Positions 22,110-31,974 of a stretch of 64,000 nucleotides of DNA are shown here, one piece after another. Within the stretch, counting starts at the first letter, position 1. Each line of letters opens with the position of its first letter. The position numbers were made by a program, and so were the translations under genes. Under the pieces are notes generated by a model, which had not been told where the DNA came from, made no database searches, and worked only from the letters and a program-made list of their open reading frames with translations. This DNA comes from Schistocerca nitens (taxonomy: Eukaryota > Arthropoda > Insecta > Orthoptera > Acrididae), in NCBI RefSeq assembly GCF_023898315.1, contig NC_064616.1:703357389-703421388 (forward strand), written 5' to 3'.

Positions 22110-23390
22110 ATGGCGCACAACTATCGGAAGAAGACATTACGTTTCAACTTTTGTTCCGACTTCGCCCGACCCAAGGCCCTAGAGGTAGAACGATTTATAC
22201 GCGATGAAGTTAAGATACCACCAACGGATCTCATTGGTATCCACTTGTCCATAGTTAGCAGTACCGTCTACGTCAAAATGATCAACGATGCGGCGTGCGA
22301 CAAGGTGCTTCAAGAGGCAAAACGTGGACTGCGCTTCTGTCATTCCGACGGCAACGTCGGACCCGTTACCGTCGATCACGCAGGTCTCGGCACACGGACG
22401 ATAAGGATCTTCGAACTGCCGTTCGAATTACCTGCAGACGTCGTCATCGAGGCGCTCCGTCCCTATGGCAACGTTCTGGAACATGTTGCCGAACGATGGG
22501 TACAATTTCAAACCTATCCCGTTTTAAACGGTGTTAGACAGGTCCGCATTGAGTTGCAGAAACACGTGCCTTCCTATCTACGTATCGGAGGCTGCCGTGC
22601 CATTATAATGTACGACGGCCAACCTCGGACCTGTTCCGGTTGCGGAAAAGAGGGTCACCTACGGTCTGACTGCATTCAACGACGTGTCGCGCAGCTCCCG
22701 TTGTCGGAAGCGTCCGTCACACCCACGATGACCGCCCTACCGGTCACTTACGCAGCGGCTCTTGCCACGTCTACAGTTTCGTCCAGTCCGTCCCCCGGTC
22801 CTTCCGATCGGCACGTTCCACCGTCCCAGTCACCTATGGACAGTGCGGACGTCCCACCTGACAACCTTGCCGCCGAACAGGCTCCCGCACCGGAAGCTGA
22901 GGAGAACAGTACTTCCTCACAACACCTGTTTGACAATTTCATTGTCCCCACCGACGCCTTCGAACCAGGTCGACGCTCCTCCTTGCCGTCGTCCGACACT
23001 GAGGAACACGTGCGCAAACAACGCTCGCCACGTAGGCGCAAACGCCGTCGCCGTTCACCCACGGGCTCTCAAAGCGTCGCCACCCGCGACGACGACGACG
23101 ACACCCAGCCAGCCGACATTTCCACACAGAGGTCGGCGGACAACTTTCAAGATGAACAAGACGTTTCGCAGGACGGGACCACCTTGGAGGTCGCCACGCA
23201 CAATGTAACGATCGGTGCGCAGGTTGAGACGCCTGTCTCCCCGCCGACAGCTACAGATCTCTCTCACCACGACGCCATTCCCATGGACATTGGACAGACC
23301 CACGGCACAGGAACATGGGCCGACGACGTTGAGGAAGATACGCCCCCTCCTCCGGATGAGTTGCCTCCGCCGGACAAGGCTGCCTGTTAA
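22110..23390 (+). CDS. LINE ORF1 protein, CCHC knuckle (nucleic-acid binding)
   Basis: The product is 426 residues. In this family ORF1 binds the element's RNA to form the retrotransposition particle. Residues 96-150 (TIRIFELPFE onward) have an RRM-like pattern. A single zinc knuckle, CSGCGKEGHLRSDC, lies at residues 175-188 (CX2CX4HX4C, all ligands present), preceded by the YDGQPRT segment typical of Tx1-like ORF1 proteins. The C-terminal half is low-complexity, rich in Pro, Ser and Asp, with an Arg/Lys cluster near residues 307-320. The start is supported by ACCACCATGG, an excellent Kozak context. TAA at 23388-23390 is the only stop between this frame and ORF2. The usual one-ORF1-then-ORF2 layout fits; codon use is GC-rich, unlike the surrounding AT-rich DNA, as expected for a younger insertion. 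Confidence 0.85.
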   Translation: MAHNYRKKTLRFNFCSDFARPKALEVERFIRDEVKIPPTDLIGIHLSIVSSTVYVKMINDAACDKVLQEAKRGLRFCHSDGNVGPVTVDHAGLGTRTIRIFELPFELPADVVIEALRPYGNVLEHVAERWVQFQTYPVLNGVRQVRIELQKHVPSYLRIGGCRAIIMYDGQPRTCSGCGKEGHLRSDCIQRRVAQLPLSEASVTPTMTALPVTYAAALATSTVSSSPSPGPSDRHVPPSQSPMDSADVPPDNLAAEQAPAPEAEENSTSSQHLFDNFIVPTDAFEPGRRSSLPSSDTEEHVRKQRSPRRRKRRRRSPTGSQSVATRDDDDDTQPADISTQRSADNFQDEQDVSQDGTTLEVATHNVTIGAQVETPVSPPTATDLSHHDAIPMDIGQTHGTGTWADDVEEDTPPPPDELPPPDKAAC

Positions 23391-23447
23391 CATCAAAAGC
23401 GAGGCATTGCAGCTGATGGGACGGGACTTCCTGTCGGTGCCCTCCCC

Positions 23448-26400
23448 TTGGTGATGGTAGATGCGCGTCCACCACCACTGAAACAAACGTACCGGTTTGC
23501 CACACTGAACATCAACATGATCGGCACTGCACCCAAGCTGCAACTCCTATGTGACATGCTTCGGGCCTCTGACGTCGACGTCGCCCTTCTTCAGGAAGTA
23601 CGCGTTGCCACCCTACCACCAGTCTACGGCTACGACTCATACACTTCCACATGTGATCAATCAGGGCGTGGAGTGGCTTTCTACATACGCGAAGGAATCC
23701 CACTCAAGGACACGACAATCCTTCCCTGTGGAAGAGGCATGGCTGTTACCATCTTCGACACGCGCGTCATCAATATCTACGCTCCGTCTGGCTCCACGAA
23801 CCGTCGGCAGCGGTCCACCTTCTTCGGACATGACGTGGCGCCCCTGTTTTCTGGACGCTATGATCGCCTTATCATGGGAGGCGATTTTAACTGTGTCCTC
23901 CATCCGCAGGACCAAGTGCCTGGTTATTCACCATGCCCGGCGCTGCTCACCTTAATCGAAAATTTTCATCTAGTGGACGTTTGGGAGAAAATTCATGGCA
24001 ATACCCCCGGTTTTACGCATTATACAGCACATTCCGCGAGCAGACTGGACCGGTTTTATGTCTCTGCCCACCTTGGCAATGAAGTCGCCCAAGCTGAACG
24101 TTGGCCCCTTGCATTTTCGGACCACTGCGCCGTCATTTGCTCCCTGGCTCTGCCACCTCAGTCAGTGTGGCGCGGCAGAGGTTACTGGAAGCTTAATACC
24201 TCTCTCCTTAATGATCCACACTGCCGACAATGTATTGCCACTACATGGGCGTCTTGCGAAAGACGCCTTCCGCAGTACACATCCACGTTCCATTGGTGGC
24301 TCAAATGTGCCAAACCTGCGATCAGAAAGGCCTTCATACAATGTGGCAAGGAAGCAGCAGCATGGCATCGAGACACCACAAATTTTCACTACGCCGTCCT
24401 CCGTGAGCTCGATGCGCTCCCTCCATCACCTGACACCCATAGGGAACGACAGCGTACTAAAGCTCGTCTCCTCTCTCTTCAACGTACACGACTGCATGGT
24501 GTCGTGGTGCGTTCCCGACGACAAGACCTCCTCCACGACGAAACCCCATCCACAATCCATGCCGCATCCGACCATGGTCGTCGACGTCGACTTTTTGTCC
24601 CCAACATCACGACCTCCGATGGTGTTCGCCACACAACACAGGCGGCAGTGGTGTCTGCCTTTGCTGAACATTATCGCCAATTTTATGATGATGAACCGAT
24701 GGCGACGCCCATTCCTGATGATCTCCGTCCTTCCCCTGATCGGACCCTCACCGTAGCGGAGTCAACGTCCATGATGTCTGCAATCACCGCAGAAGAGGTG
24801 GTAGATGCGATCAACAAAGGGGCCAAGAACAAATCACCCGGACCAGATGGTCTCCCAGTGGAGTTTTACCGGGCGTTCACCACGTTAATGCTTCCTCGCT
24901 GGACGGAAATGATTCAGGAACTCTTTACTCCGTCCTTCCCAATTCCACCTGAATTCGTCACTGGCATTCTTCTACCTGTGCCTAAACCGAAGGGAGGGTC
25001 TCATGTCTCTGCATATCGCCCCCTTACACTACTGAATGCAGACTATAAAATCTATGCACGGCTCTTAGCAGCGCGCTTACGCACCGTCTTACCTACGGTC
25101 CTTTCACCTGAGCAGACTGCACGTGGTTGTGGGGCCACCTTACAAACAGCCCTAGGAGAATGCCGTGACCTGATTGCACTGGCGTCGGTTTGTCGCCTTC
25201 GTGCAGCACTGGTATCCGTCGATTTCACGAGTGCCTTTGATCGCGTTCGACACCCATTCCTCCTCATGGTGGCGACACGTATGGGGTTCCCATTGCCTTT
25301 TGTCGATGCCATTCGCCGGTTACTGCTTCCCGCGGTCTCGATGGTACAGGTCAATGGGAGGCTTGTAGGACCGATTCCTATACGCCGCTCTGTGCGTCAA
25401 GGATGCCCTATGTCTACTTTATTATATGCCATTGCACTTGAGCCCCTCATCACTGGACTTACCTCTAGACTGCAGGGCCTCACTTTGCGTGACTACACCT
25501 TTCGCTGTAGGGCTTATGCGGACGATCTCCTCTTTCTCACCCGCTCCTCCACGGAACTCAATGACGCCATCCAATGGATCCACCAGTATGGACGTCTTTC
25601 TGGTAGCATTCTTAACGTCCGTAAATCGACTATGATGCACATTGGGCGCGGCCTCCCGGCTATGGTGCCGACCCCACTCCCAGTCGGTGCCACCCTTCGT
25701 TACTTGGGTATCGAATTTACGAGCTCCACACACCGCACAGTGGCCCTGGCTTACCGGCGGCTTTTGCAGTCGATTCGGCACCATGTCCGCGTTCAAGTGC
25801 ACCGTAACTTAAACCAACTCCAACGTGTGTCCTATGTCAACATGTATGTCGCCCCTAAACTGGTACACGTCGCCCAGATCCTCCCAATGCCGTTACTCCT
25901 TGGCCGCCGCATCCAATCAGCCTTTGGATATTTCGTGTCAGCAGGGGCACTTTTCAAAGTCCGCTACAACACTCTAACACTGCCTCCTGCAAAAGGTGGC
26001 CTCGGACTCGTCAACGTGCGGGCACGATCTTCTGCACTCTTTGTCCACACTCTGTTGCGGCACTGGCAGGGGCCGGTCCCGTCCTTAACACGCAGTCTCT
26101 TAGATATCCTCCGACCAGCTTCTCTCGATCCACCGATCAATGTGGCACCTATTTCTCCATTATTGTACTACGTCGCCAATTGTTTCATAGAACTCAGCTA
26201 CGTTCGGGCCGATCTTCCAGTCACCCGTCCTCACCGTACAAAAGATTATTACCGTTTGTTTATGCTGTCCAACCCTTGCGACCCCATGGTGCTACAGCAT
26301 CCCGACATTAACTGGCGCACGGTTTGGGGGTGTGTGCATGCACCCTTTTTACCGTCGTCTGTGTCTGCACTCTGGTATGTTTTAGTCTATGGGAAATTCC

Positions 26401-26834
26401 CGACTAATAGCCGACTTTATCGCATAGGACTGGCTATCTCCCCACTCTGCCCTGACTGTCAGCTCGAAGACACCGACGAGCACCGTCTTACGTGCCCCCT
26501 GAAACAAAACGTATGGCTCCTCATCCAACGAATCGTGGGCTTTTACCTCCGTGCCCCGCCAACGACGGTAACCCCGGATTTCCTGTTGTTGCCCCAGACA
26601 TTTCACTACCCTCTTGCTAAGCACCATACCCTAATCTGGTTTCGAGGACAGGCTTTAGAATACCTCTTTCAGAGTGGTCCGCATACAGTCCTTGACTTCT
26701 GGTACAAAGTTGTGACCGCGCATAGCACACTCACCCGAAAACCATCTTACCGACAAACTTTTGCCGGTTTTCTCCGCAGCGTCTTCCTTGACCCCCCTCA
26801 AAGTTGGGGTGTACCATGCCTACCTGTCACATGA
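23448..26834 (+). CDS. LINE ORF2: endonuclease, reverse transcriptase, C-terminal zinc motif
   Basis: The product is 1128 residues, from ATG at 23448. Residues 15-235 are an apurinic/apyrimidinic-type endonuclease: Asn21, Glu50, GGDFN (144-148), RLDRF (199-203) and SDH (224-226) are all present. The reverse transcriptase spans about 450-720: GPDGLPVEFY, RPLTLLNADYKI, SVDFTSAFDRV, RQGCPMSTLLYA and the catalytic YADD at 690-693. A C-terminal CX2CX7HX3C motif (C1001, C1004, H1012, C1016) follows, as in Tx1 and related LINEs. It would nick the target and copy the RNA from the nick. The frame equals that of ORF1, and only one TAA separates them (57 nt to this ATG). No inactivating change is visible; activity is not proven. 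Confidence 0.85.
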   Translation: MVMVDARPPPLKQTYRFATLNINMIGTAPKLQLLCDMLRASDVDVALLQEVRVATLPPVYGYDSYTSTCDQSGRGVAFYIREGIPLKDTTILPCGRGMAVTIFDTRVINIYAPSGSTNRRQRSTFFGHDVAPLFSGRYDRLIMGGDFNCVLHPQDQVPGYSPCPALLTLIENFHLVDVWEKIHGNTPGFTHYTAHSASRLDRFYVSAHLGNEVAQAERWPLAFSDHCAVICSLALPPQSVWRGRGYWKLNTSLLNDPHCRQCIATTWASCERRLPQYTSTFHWWLKCAKPAIRKAFIQCGKEAAAWHRDTTNFHYAVLRELDALPPSPDTHRERQRTKARLLSLQRTRLHGVVVRSRRQDLLHDETPSTIHAASDHGRRRRLFVPNITTSDGVRHTTQAAVVSAFAEHYRQFYDDEPMATPIPDDLRPSPDRTLTVAESTSMMSAITAEEVVDAINKGAKNKSPGPDGLPVEFYRAFTTLMLPRWTEMIQELFTPSFPIPPEFVTGILLPVPKPKGGSHVSAYRPLTLLNADYKIYARLLAARLRTVLPTVLSPEQTARGCGATLQTALGECRDLIALASVCRLRAALVSVDFTSAFDRVRHPFLLMVATRMGFPLPFVDAIRRLLLPAVSMVQVNGRLVGPIPIRRSVRQGCPMSTLLYAIALEPLITGLTSRLQGLTLRDYTFRCRAYADDLLFLTRSSTELNDAIQWIHQYGRLSGSILNVRKSTMMHIGRGLPAMVPTPLPVGATLRYLGIEFTSSTHRTVALAYRRLLQSIRHHVRVQVHRNLNQLQRVSYVNMYVAPKLVHVAQILPMPLLLGRRIQSAFGYFVSAGALFKVRYNTLTLPPAKGGLGLVNVRARSSALFVHTLLRHWQGPVPSLTRSLLDILRPASLDPPINVAPISPLLYYVANCFIELSYVRADLPVTRPHRTKDYYRLFMLSNPCDPMVLQHPDINWRTVWGCVHAPFLPSSVSALWYVLVYGKFPTNSRLYRIGLAISPLCPDCQLEDTDEHRLTCPLKQNVWLLIQRIVGFYLRAPPTTVTPDFLLLPQTFHYPLAKHHTLIWFRGQALEYLFQSGPHTVLDFWYKVVTAHSTLTRKPSYRQTFAGFLRSVFLDPPQSWGVPCLPVT

Positions 26835-26985
26835 TGCAACACCCTTATCCACGTTCTCATGCATCGACCAAAAACAAAAACAAACTTAAAAAACAATGGA
26901 AGAAGACGGAATATGTTATATTTTGTTGTATTTAATGGTTTTCATTTCAATATTTTTTTGTTTAACTAACAGTCATTTGTATATA

Positions 26986-28407
26986 CACTCCTGGAAATGG
27001 AAAAAAGAACACATTGACACCGGTGTGTCAGACCCACCATACTTGCTCCGGACACTGCGAGAGGGCTGTACAAGCAATGATCACACGCACGGCACAGCGG
27101 ACACACCAGGAACCGCGGTGTTGGCCGTCGAATGGCGCTAGCTGCGCAGCATTTGTGCACCGCCGCCGTCAGTGTCAGCCAGTTTGCCGTGGCATACGGA
27201 GCTCCATCGCAGTCTTTAACACTGGTAGCATGCCGCGACAGCGTGGACGTGAACCGTATGTGCAGTTGACGGACTTTGAGCGAGGGCGTATAGTGGGCAT
27301 GCGGGAGGCCGGGTGGACGTACCGCCGAATTGCTCAACACGTGGGGCGTGAGGTCTCCACAGTACATCGATGTTGTCGCCAGTGGTCGGCGGAAGGTGCA
27401 CGTGCCCGTCGCCCTGGGACCGGACCGCAGCGACGCACGGATGCACGCCAAGACCGTAGGATACTACGCAGTGCCGTAGGGGACCGCACCGCCACTTCCC
27501 AGCAAATTAGGGACACTGTTGCTCCTGGGGTATCGGCGAGGACCACTCGCAATCGTCTCCATGAAGCTGGGCTACGATCCCGCACACCGTTAGGCCGTCT
27601 TCCGCTCACGCCCCAACATCGTGCAGCCCGCCTCCAGTGGTGTCGCGACAGGCGTGAATGGAGGGACGAATGGAGACGTGTCGTCTTCAGCGATGAGAGT
27701 CGCTTCTGCCTTGGTGCCAATGATGGTCGTATGCGTGTTTGGCGCCGTGCAGGTGAGCGCCACAATCAGGACTGCATACGACCGAGGCACACAGGGCCAA
27801 CACCCGGCATCATGGTGTGGGGAGCGATCTCCTACACTGGCCGTACACCACTGGTGATCGTCGAGGGGACACTGAATAGTGCACGGTACATCCAAACCGT
27901 CATCGAACCCATCGTTCTACCATTCCTAGACCGGCAAGGGAACTTGCTGTTCCAACAGGACAATGCACGTCCGCATGTATCCCGTGCCACCCAACGTGCT
28001 CTAGAAGGTGTACGTCAACTACCCTGGCCAGCAAGATCTCCGGATCTGTCCCCCATTGAGCATGTTTGGGACTGGATGAAGCGTCGTCTCACGCGGTCTG
28101 CACGTCCAGCACGAACGCTGGTCCAACTGAGGCGCCAGGTGGAAATGGCATGGCAAGCCGTTCCACAGGACTACATCCAGCATCTCTACGATCGTCTCCA
28201 TGGGAGAATAGCAGCCTGCATTGCTGCGAAAGGTGGATATACACTGTACTAGTGCCGACATTGTGCATGCTCTGTTGCCTGTGTCTATGTGCCTGTGGTT
28301 CTGTCAGTGTGATCATGTGATGTATCTGACCCCAGGAATGTGTCAATAAAGTTTCCCCTTCCTGGGACAATGAATTCACGGTGTTCTTATTTCAATTTCC
28401 AGGAGTG
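26986..28407 (+). mobile_element. Tc1-like DNA transposon (Tc1-A), nearly intact
   Basis: A 1422-bp element flanked by TA (26984-26985 and 28408-28409). The termini are inverted: CACTCCTGGAAATGGAAAAA at the left and, inverted, CACTCCTGGAAATTGAAATA at the right, continuing into AAGAACAC. It carries a full transposase frame (27230-28252). It lies in the 3' UTR of the Tx1-like LINE, so it jumped in after the LINE. A second, broken copy of nearly identical sequence lies in the opposite orientation at 55346-56766. Confidence 0.9.
27230..28252 (+). CDS. Tc1-like transposase, apparently full length
   Basis: 340 residues from ATG at 27230 (MPRQRGREPY), a usual length for Tc1 transposases. The N-terminal paired-type helix-turn-helix covers about 10-115 (FERGRIVGMREAG; a GTGPQRRT GRPR-like motif at 64-70). 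The catalytic triad is Asp155 (VVFSDESRF), Asp244 (FQQDNARPH) and Glu277 (SPDLSPIEHVWD). The D-to-E spacing is 32 residues, shorter than the 34 of canonical Tc1 (DD34E). The C-terminus AAKGGYTLY is the usual ending. The open frame extends upstream to 27014, but the earlier ATG gives an unrelated Cys-rich leader, so 27230 is preferred. The protein would cut and paste its own element at TA. No stop or frameshift is seen. Confidence 0.88.
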   Translation: MPRQRGREPYVQLTDFERGRIVGMREAGWTYRRIAQHVGREVSTVHRCCRQWSAEGARARRPGTGPQRRTDARQDRRILRSAVGDRTATSQQIRDTVAPGVSARTTRNRLHEAGLRSRTPLGRLPLTPQHRAARLQWCRDRREWRDEWRRVVFSDESRFCLGANDGRMRVWRRAGERHNQDCIRPRHTGPTPGIMVWGAISYTGRTPLVIVEGTLNSARYIQTVIEPIVLPFLDRQGNLLFQQDNARPHVSRATQRALEGVRQLPWPARSPDLSPIEHVWDWMKRRLTRSARPARTLVQLRRQVEMAWQAVPQDYIQHLYDRLHGRIAACIAAKGGYTLY

Positions 28408-28525
28408 TATTTCAATGGTACCTTGAAGAACTCTTGCATAGTAAATATATACGTACTTTTAGTTTGTTCACTAAAAATTATTAAAAAAAAAACAAGGAAA
28501 ACAGGTTAAAAAAATAAAAAAAAAA

Positions 28526-28644
28526 GATGGTAGAGCACTTGCCCGCGAAAGGCAAAGGTCCCGAGTTCGAGTCTCGGTCGGGCACACAGTTTTAATCTGC
28601 CAGGAAGTTTCATATCAGCGCACACTCCGCTGCAGAGTGAAAAT
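28526..28644 (+). repeat. partial 301-bp tRNA-like unit, 3' flank of the LINE
   Basis: It begins exactly at GATGGTAGAGCACTTGCC, i.e. after the A14-equivalent of the D-arm, and continues through the anticodon arm (CGA type), the B box and the downstream part of the 301-bp unit to about GTGAAAATCT, where a LINE-A tail follows. It is in plus orientation, opposite to the array at 20604-21989. The first part of this unit is missing; the LINE's A-tail takes its place. Confidence 0.9.
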
Positions 28645-29140
28645 CTACATTTACATCTACATCTATACTCCACAAGCCACCTGACGGTGTGTGGCGGAGG
28701 GTACCTTGAATACCTCTATCTGTTCTCCCTTTTATTCCATTCTCGTATTGTTCGTGGAAAGAAGGATTGTCGGTATGCCTCTGTGTGGGTTCTAATTTCT
28801 CTGATTTTATCCTCATGGTCTCTTCGCGAGATATACGTCGGAGGGAGCAATACACTGCTTGACTCCTCGGTGAAGGTATGTTCTCGAAACTTCAACAAAA
28901 GCCCGTACCGAGCTACTGAGCGTCTCTCTTGCAGAGTCTTCCACTGGAGTCTATCTATCATCTCAGTAACGCTTTCGCAATTACTAAATGATCCTGTAAC
29001 GAAGCGCGCTGTTCTCCGTTGGATCTTCTCTCTCTCTCTTCTATCAACCGTATCTGGTACAGATCCCACACCGGTGAGCAGTATTCAAGCAGCGGGAGAA
29101 CAAATGTACTGTAACCTACTTCCTTTGTTTTCGGACTGTA
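28645..29140 (-). mobile_element. 5'-truncated LINE-A copy
   Basis: The minus strand ends in a TACATC-type tail at 28645-28672 and encodes the C-terminal IQRRTARFVTGSF, LQWKTLQERRSVARY and SRRDHEDKIREIRT blocks of LINE-A, then is truncated near 29140. The frame is broken by a CT-rich expansion (TCTCTCTCTCTTCT) near 29025-29040. It is inserted in the tRNA-like unit that flanks the Tx1-like LINE. Confidence 0.85.
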
Positions 29141-30040
29141 GAAGAAATGACAATATTTGGTCAACGAGAAAGTTGAAATAAACATCCTGGTTCACGTTCA
29201 CGGGAACCTGAATGAGTGGGTCCAAGTCATGGTACGAAATACACTTCCAATATTATCACAGAACTACATCCGACCCGACGTGCACCCTATACACACAGTG
29301 GGTTACAAATCTTATTAGGTCATTTGTCACTCGGAGACTTGCAGAATTTGAAAAAGAGGCAAAATCGGTACTCGTCTAGCTACTGGCCACGGGTTCAGTC
29401 AGGCACTGTCCAGTTTCTTACATTGGTCTGTTGGGGAGTATACGGCTTAAAACGTGCTTGCAGTTCTCTTCACAGTGTTGGTTCGGAAGCTGGTTGAAAT
29501 GAACCTGCACTCATTGTCAGCAGCAATTACTGTCAAGTTTGAAATCGATCGCCGTTAACAAGACGTTGGCACTCGTCTTCGTTCCTTGTTGGTTGGCATC
29601 TTTTAATGACCGCTGTTCTTACGCCGAGTTACATAGCTGCGAGTGTTACACCGTCACTTGTGGTCACCGTGGACAGGCCGCGTGGATTAATCAGAAAATT
29701 TGGCAACTTCATTCACAGTGTGGTCGTCAGCACCGTCTAAACACGATAGCTCCTTTCTGTCATTATGTCCTATATCCGCTGATTCCAGTCAACAGACTGG
29801 CACATACACACCACTTCATTCCCAAGAGTTACGTCAGTAGTGGATGGTCACATGACTGCCTGGCATTATTTCTACTATTTCGCTCGAAAGCGACCAGTGC
29901 ACTGTGTTGAGGGAATGACCTATGTTTTGTCCGATGAGCTTTCTCCATTCATATTTCCATATTCTATGTTTATTAGTTTGGCGATTAAGCCAACTTCCTG
30001 TTCGAACTATTATGAGCACGTTGTTAGCGTTAATGTGTGA
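29141..30040 (-). mobile_element. Tc1-like remnant (Tc1-C)
   Basis: The sequence is collinear with 45216-45720 (for example CATCCTGGTTCACGTTCACG against CATCCTGCTTCATATTCACG), which marks it as another copy of Tc1-C in the same orientation. No long frame survives. The LINE-A copy abuts its low-coordinate end; the other boundary is uncertain. Confidence 0.5.
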
Positions 30041-31592
30041 GCCGGAACCATAACATGAATGCTTTCGCAGTTGACAAGTATTACGCTTACATTATTTTTT
30101 CTGTAACGCAGTGATGTGTATTCCCTCCATAAAAATTACTGGTGACCCATTATGGGCTCTGCGATGTACTACACGTAACTGCTCATCCATTGTACTGAGG
30201 TATTTCTCTAACCTAAACACAATTCTCGTCTGCACGTACTCTGCTATCAAACTATCTTCTCTCAGAAATTATTCCACATTTGGCCTATTACGGCAGACCC
30301 TAGAAGGTCTCACTCAACAGCGTAAGTCAAAAGATCGCAGAGTCGACGGTACCTCTGGTTTAAGCCATTCACCCAGTTGTAGACCAGAGATATTTCTCGA
30401 CACTAGTACGTTTATCTTACGTGCATCACATCCTGTCTTTCTGTTTACGGAGAATAAATATGACTATTAACCAGCAAATCCATAAAAATCTTCGCTAATT
30501 TAAGAATGTCCGTATATATTCAAATTCGCTTCAGCAATACCAGTGTCAATTTCTAGAAAAATTATGTGAAAACCTAAATTACGTTAGACATTTTACGTTA
30601 TGTAATTATAAAGAATTAATACTACTCAAAGTGCTACAGTTTTAAAATTTTGTGGTTGTTTAAGATACTTGTTATAATTAAAATATGTAAAAATATTTTC
30701 CGTAAGTTGTCTTTGTCGCGTATACAGTTTTTATCTACGCCAAACATACAGGAATATTCAGAATCAATTAATTCGAAGTGATGTAAATATCAATTCTCTT
30801 TTCATACAGTACGATCGTTCTTTATAGCATGTGTTCAGAGATCGTGTGAATCTTTTCTGAAAATTTGACGTTTCCATCGAAATTTGTAAACAAGAATGGC
30901 GTGTAAATACAAAAAATATGATCTTAATTTTGTAGGCTACTCGTATAACTACATTTAATCGTTCTTCACATATCAATATCTAGCTCAGAATATTGTTCAG
31001 AAAGAATGGATTTAAGACCCCATAACTTTTTTCCATGATGTGTCTATGAGGTATCTAGGGAGTTACTTAGTTTCCTTTTAATACGCTTCATAGTGCGGTA
31101 TGAGGTTTTTTTCTATAATTTTTTATTTTAGCGTTCATTCCAGTACAAGGCTCACATGCTCAGTCTTTTCTCTCTTTTTTTTTTTCATGATATATAATTG
31201 TTATGTTCGATAAGTAAGGGCATACTACAATTCTGAGAAGGTCGAACGATTTGTAAGGAGCGATCAAATGAAGCATGACAGGGAACGGTATAATACGAAT
31301 GCCTCTGTTCGTTTTAGTTCAGGATGCTTGGCTTAGTATTCACGGCGGAAACCCCAAGACGTGCGGTTGGTGGATCCATAACGTCCAAAATTTGGTGGCG
31401 TAGCATGGCAGCAGTTCGAAGCTGTGGTTTAAATACATTGTGGTCTCTGGTCGCCAATGCGGTTTTTATGCGGTTTTCCGCATCTGTCTGCGTACATTCT
31501 GTATTAGTTCGCCGTTTCGCTTTCATTTATTATGCATATATTCAATATCAATTGCGCAACACTTTAAAGGATTCTGCCGACTGTTTTGCCAA
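30041..31592. other. no gene recognised
   Basis: AT-rich sequence with short frames (for example 30111-30470) that carry no motif. No repeat family recognised. Confidence 0.4.
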
Positions 31593-31775
31593 CCGAGGTG
31601 CCGCAGTGATTAAGACATGGGTTGTGCATTTTTCAGGAGCGTGGTGCATGTCCTAGATCAGACAATCAGATTTGAGTTTTCGAGTGTTTCTCTAAGCAGT
31701 TTAAGACAAGACCTGGCTTTATTCCTTTGAAAAAGGCACTACCGGTTTCCTTCCCCATCACTGTTCATTATAAAT
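31593..31775 (+). mobile_element. old tRNA-derived SINE (SINE-VII)
   Basis: Resembles a widespread insect SINE: a tRNA-like head (GGTGCCGCAGTGATTAAGAC, A box), a weak B box, then a TTTGAGTTTTCGAGTGTTTC core and CCTTTGAAAAAGGCACTACC followed by TTTCCTTCCCCATC. Strongly diverged, no clear target duplication. Confidence 0.6.
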
Positions 31776-31974
31776 AAACACATAGCGGTCGACAGAATGT
31801 TGGATCCCAAACTGTTTCTCTCGTTTCTCATACTGGGTGTCCGCTAATTTTCATGATGCATTCCTTAGAGAGCGATGGGCACATGAAGACTTGAGTAGAA
31901 AGCCAGAGCTGACAATGTATTATTTCCATGTTACACGAACTAATACTGCAACATAAGATAGTTAAATGTATAGA

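Larger units (their letters stand above)
21990..28525 (+). mobile_element. near-complete Tx1-like LINE (non-LTR retrotransposon)
   Basis: A GC-rich 5' UTR (about 21990-22109), ORF1 (22110-23390), ORF2 (23448-26834) and a 3' UTR ending in an A-rich tail at about 28495-28525. The 3' UTR is interrupted by a Tc1-like element (26986-28407). Both ORFs are open over their full length, so this is the best-preserved autonomous element in the window. The ORF1 knuckle and the LLNADYKI form of RT block 2 point to the Tx1 branch of the L1 group, several members of which insert into defined small-RNA gene or repeat targets. The tail joins the D-loop of a 301-bp tRNA-like unit at 28526; the 5' junction abuts the oppositely oriented array. 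Confidence 0.85.

Noticed and set aside
22295..26627. Many open frames overlapping the LINE ORFs in other frames (for example 23055-23543 minus, 23995-24756 plus)
   Set aside because: GC-rich coding sequence leaves long antisense and shifted frames; none has a domain.
27334..27765. 143-codon minus-strand frame in the Tc1-A element
   Set aside because: Antisense shadow of the transposase; the same shadow appears in the second copy.
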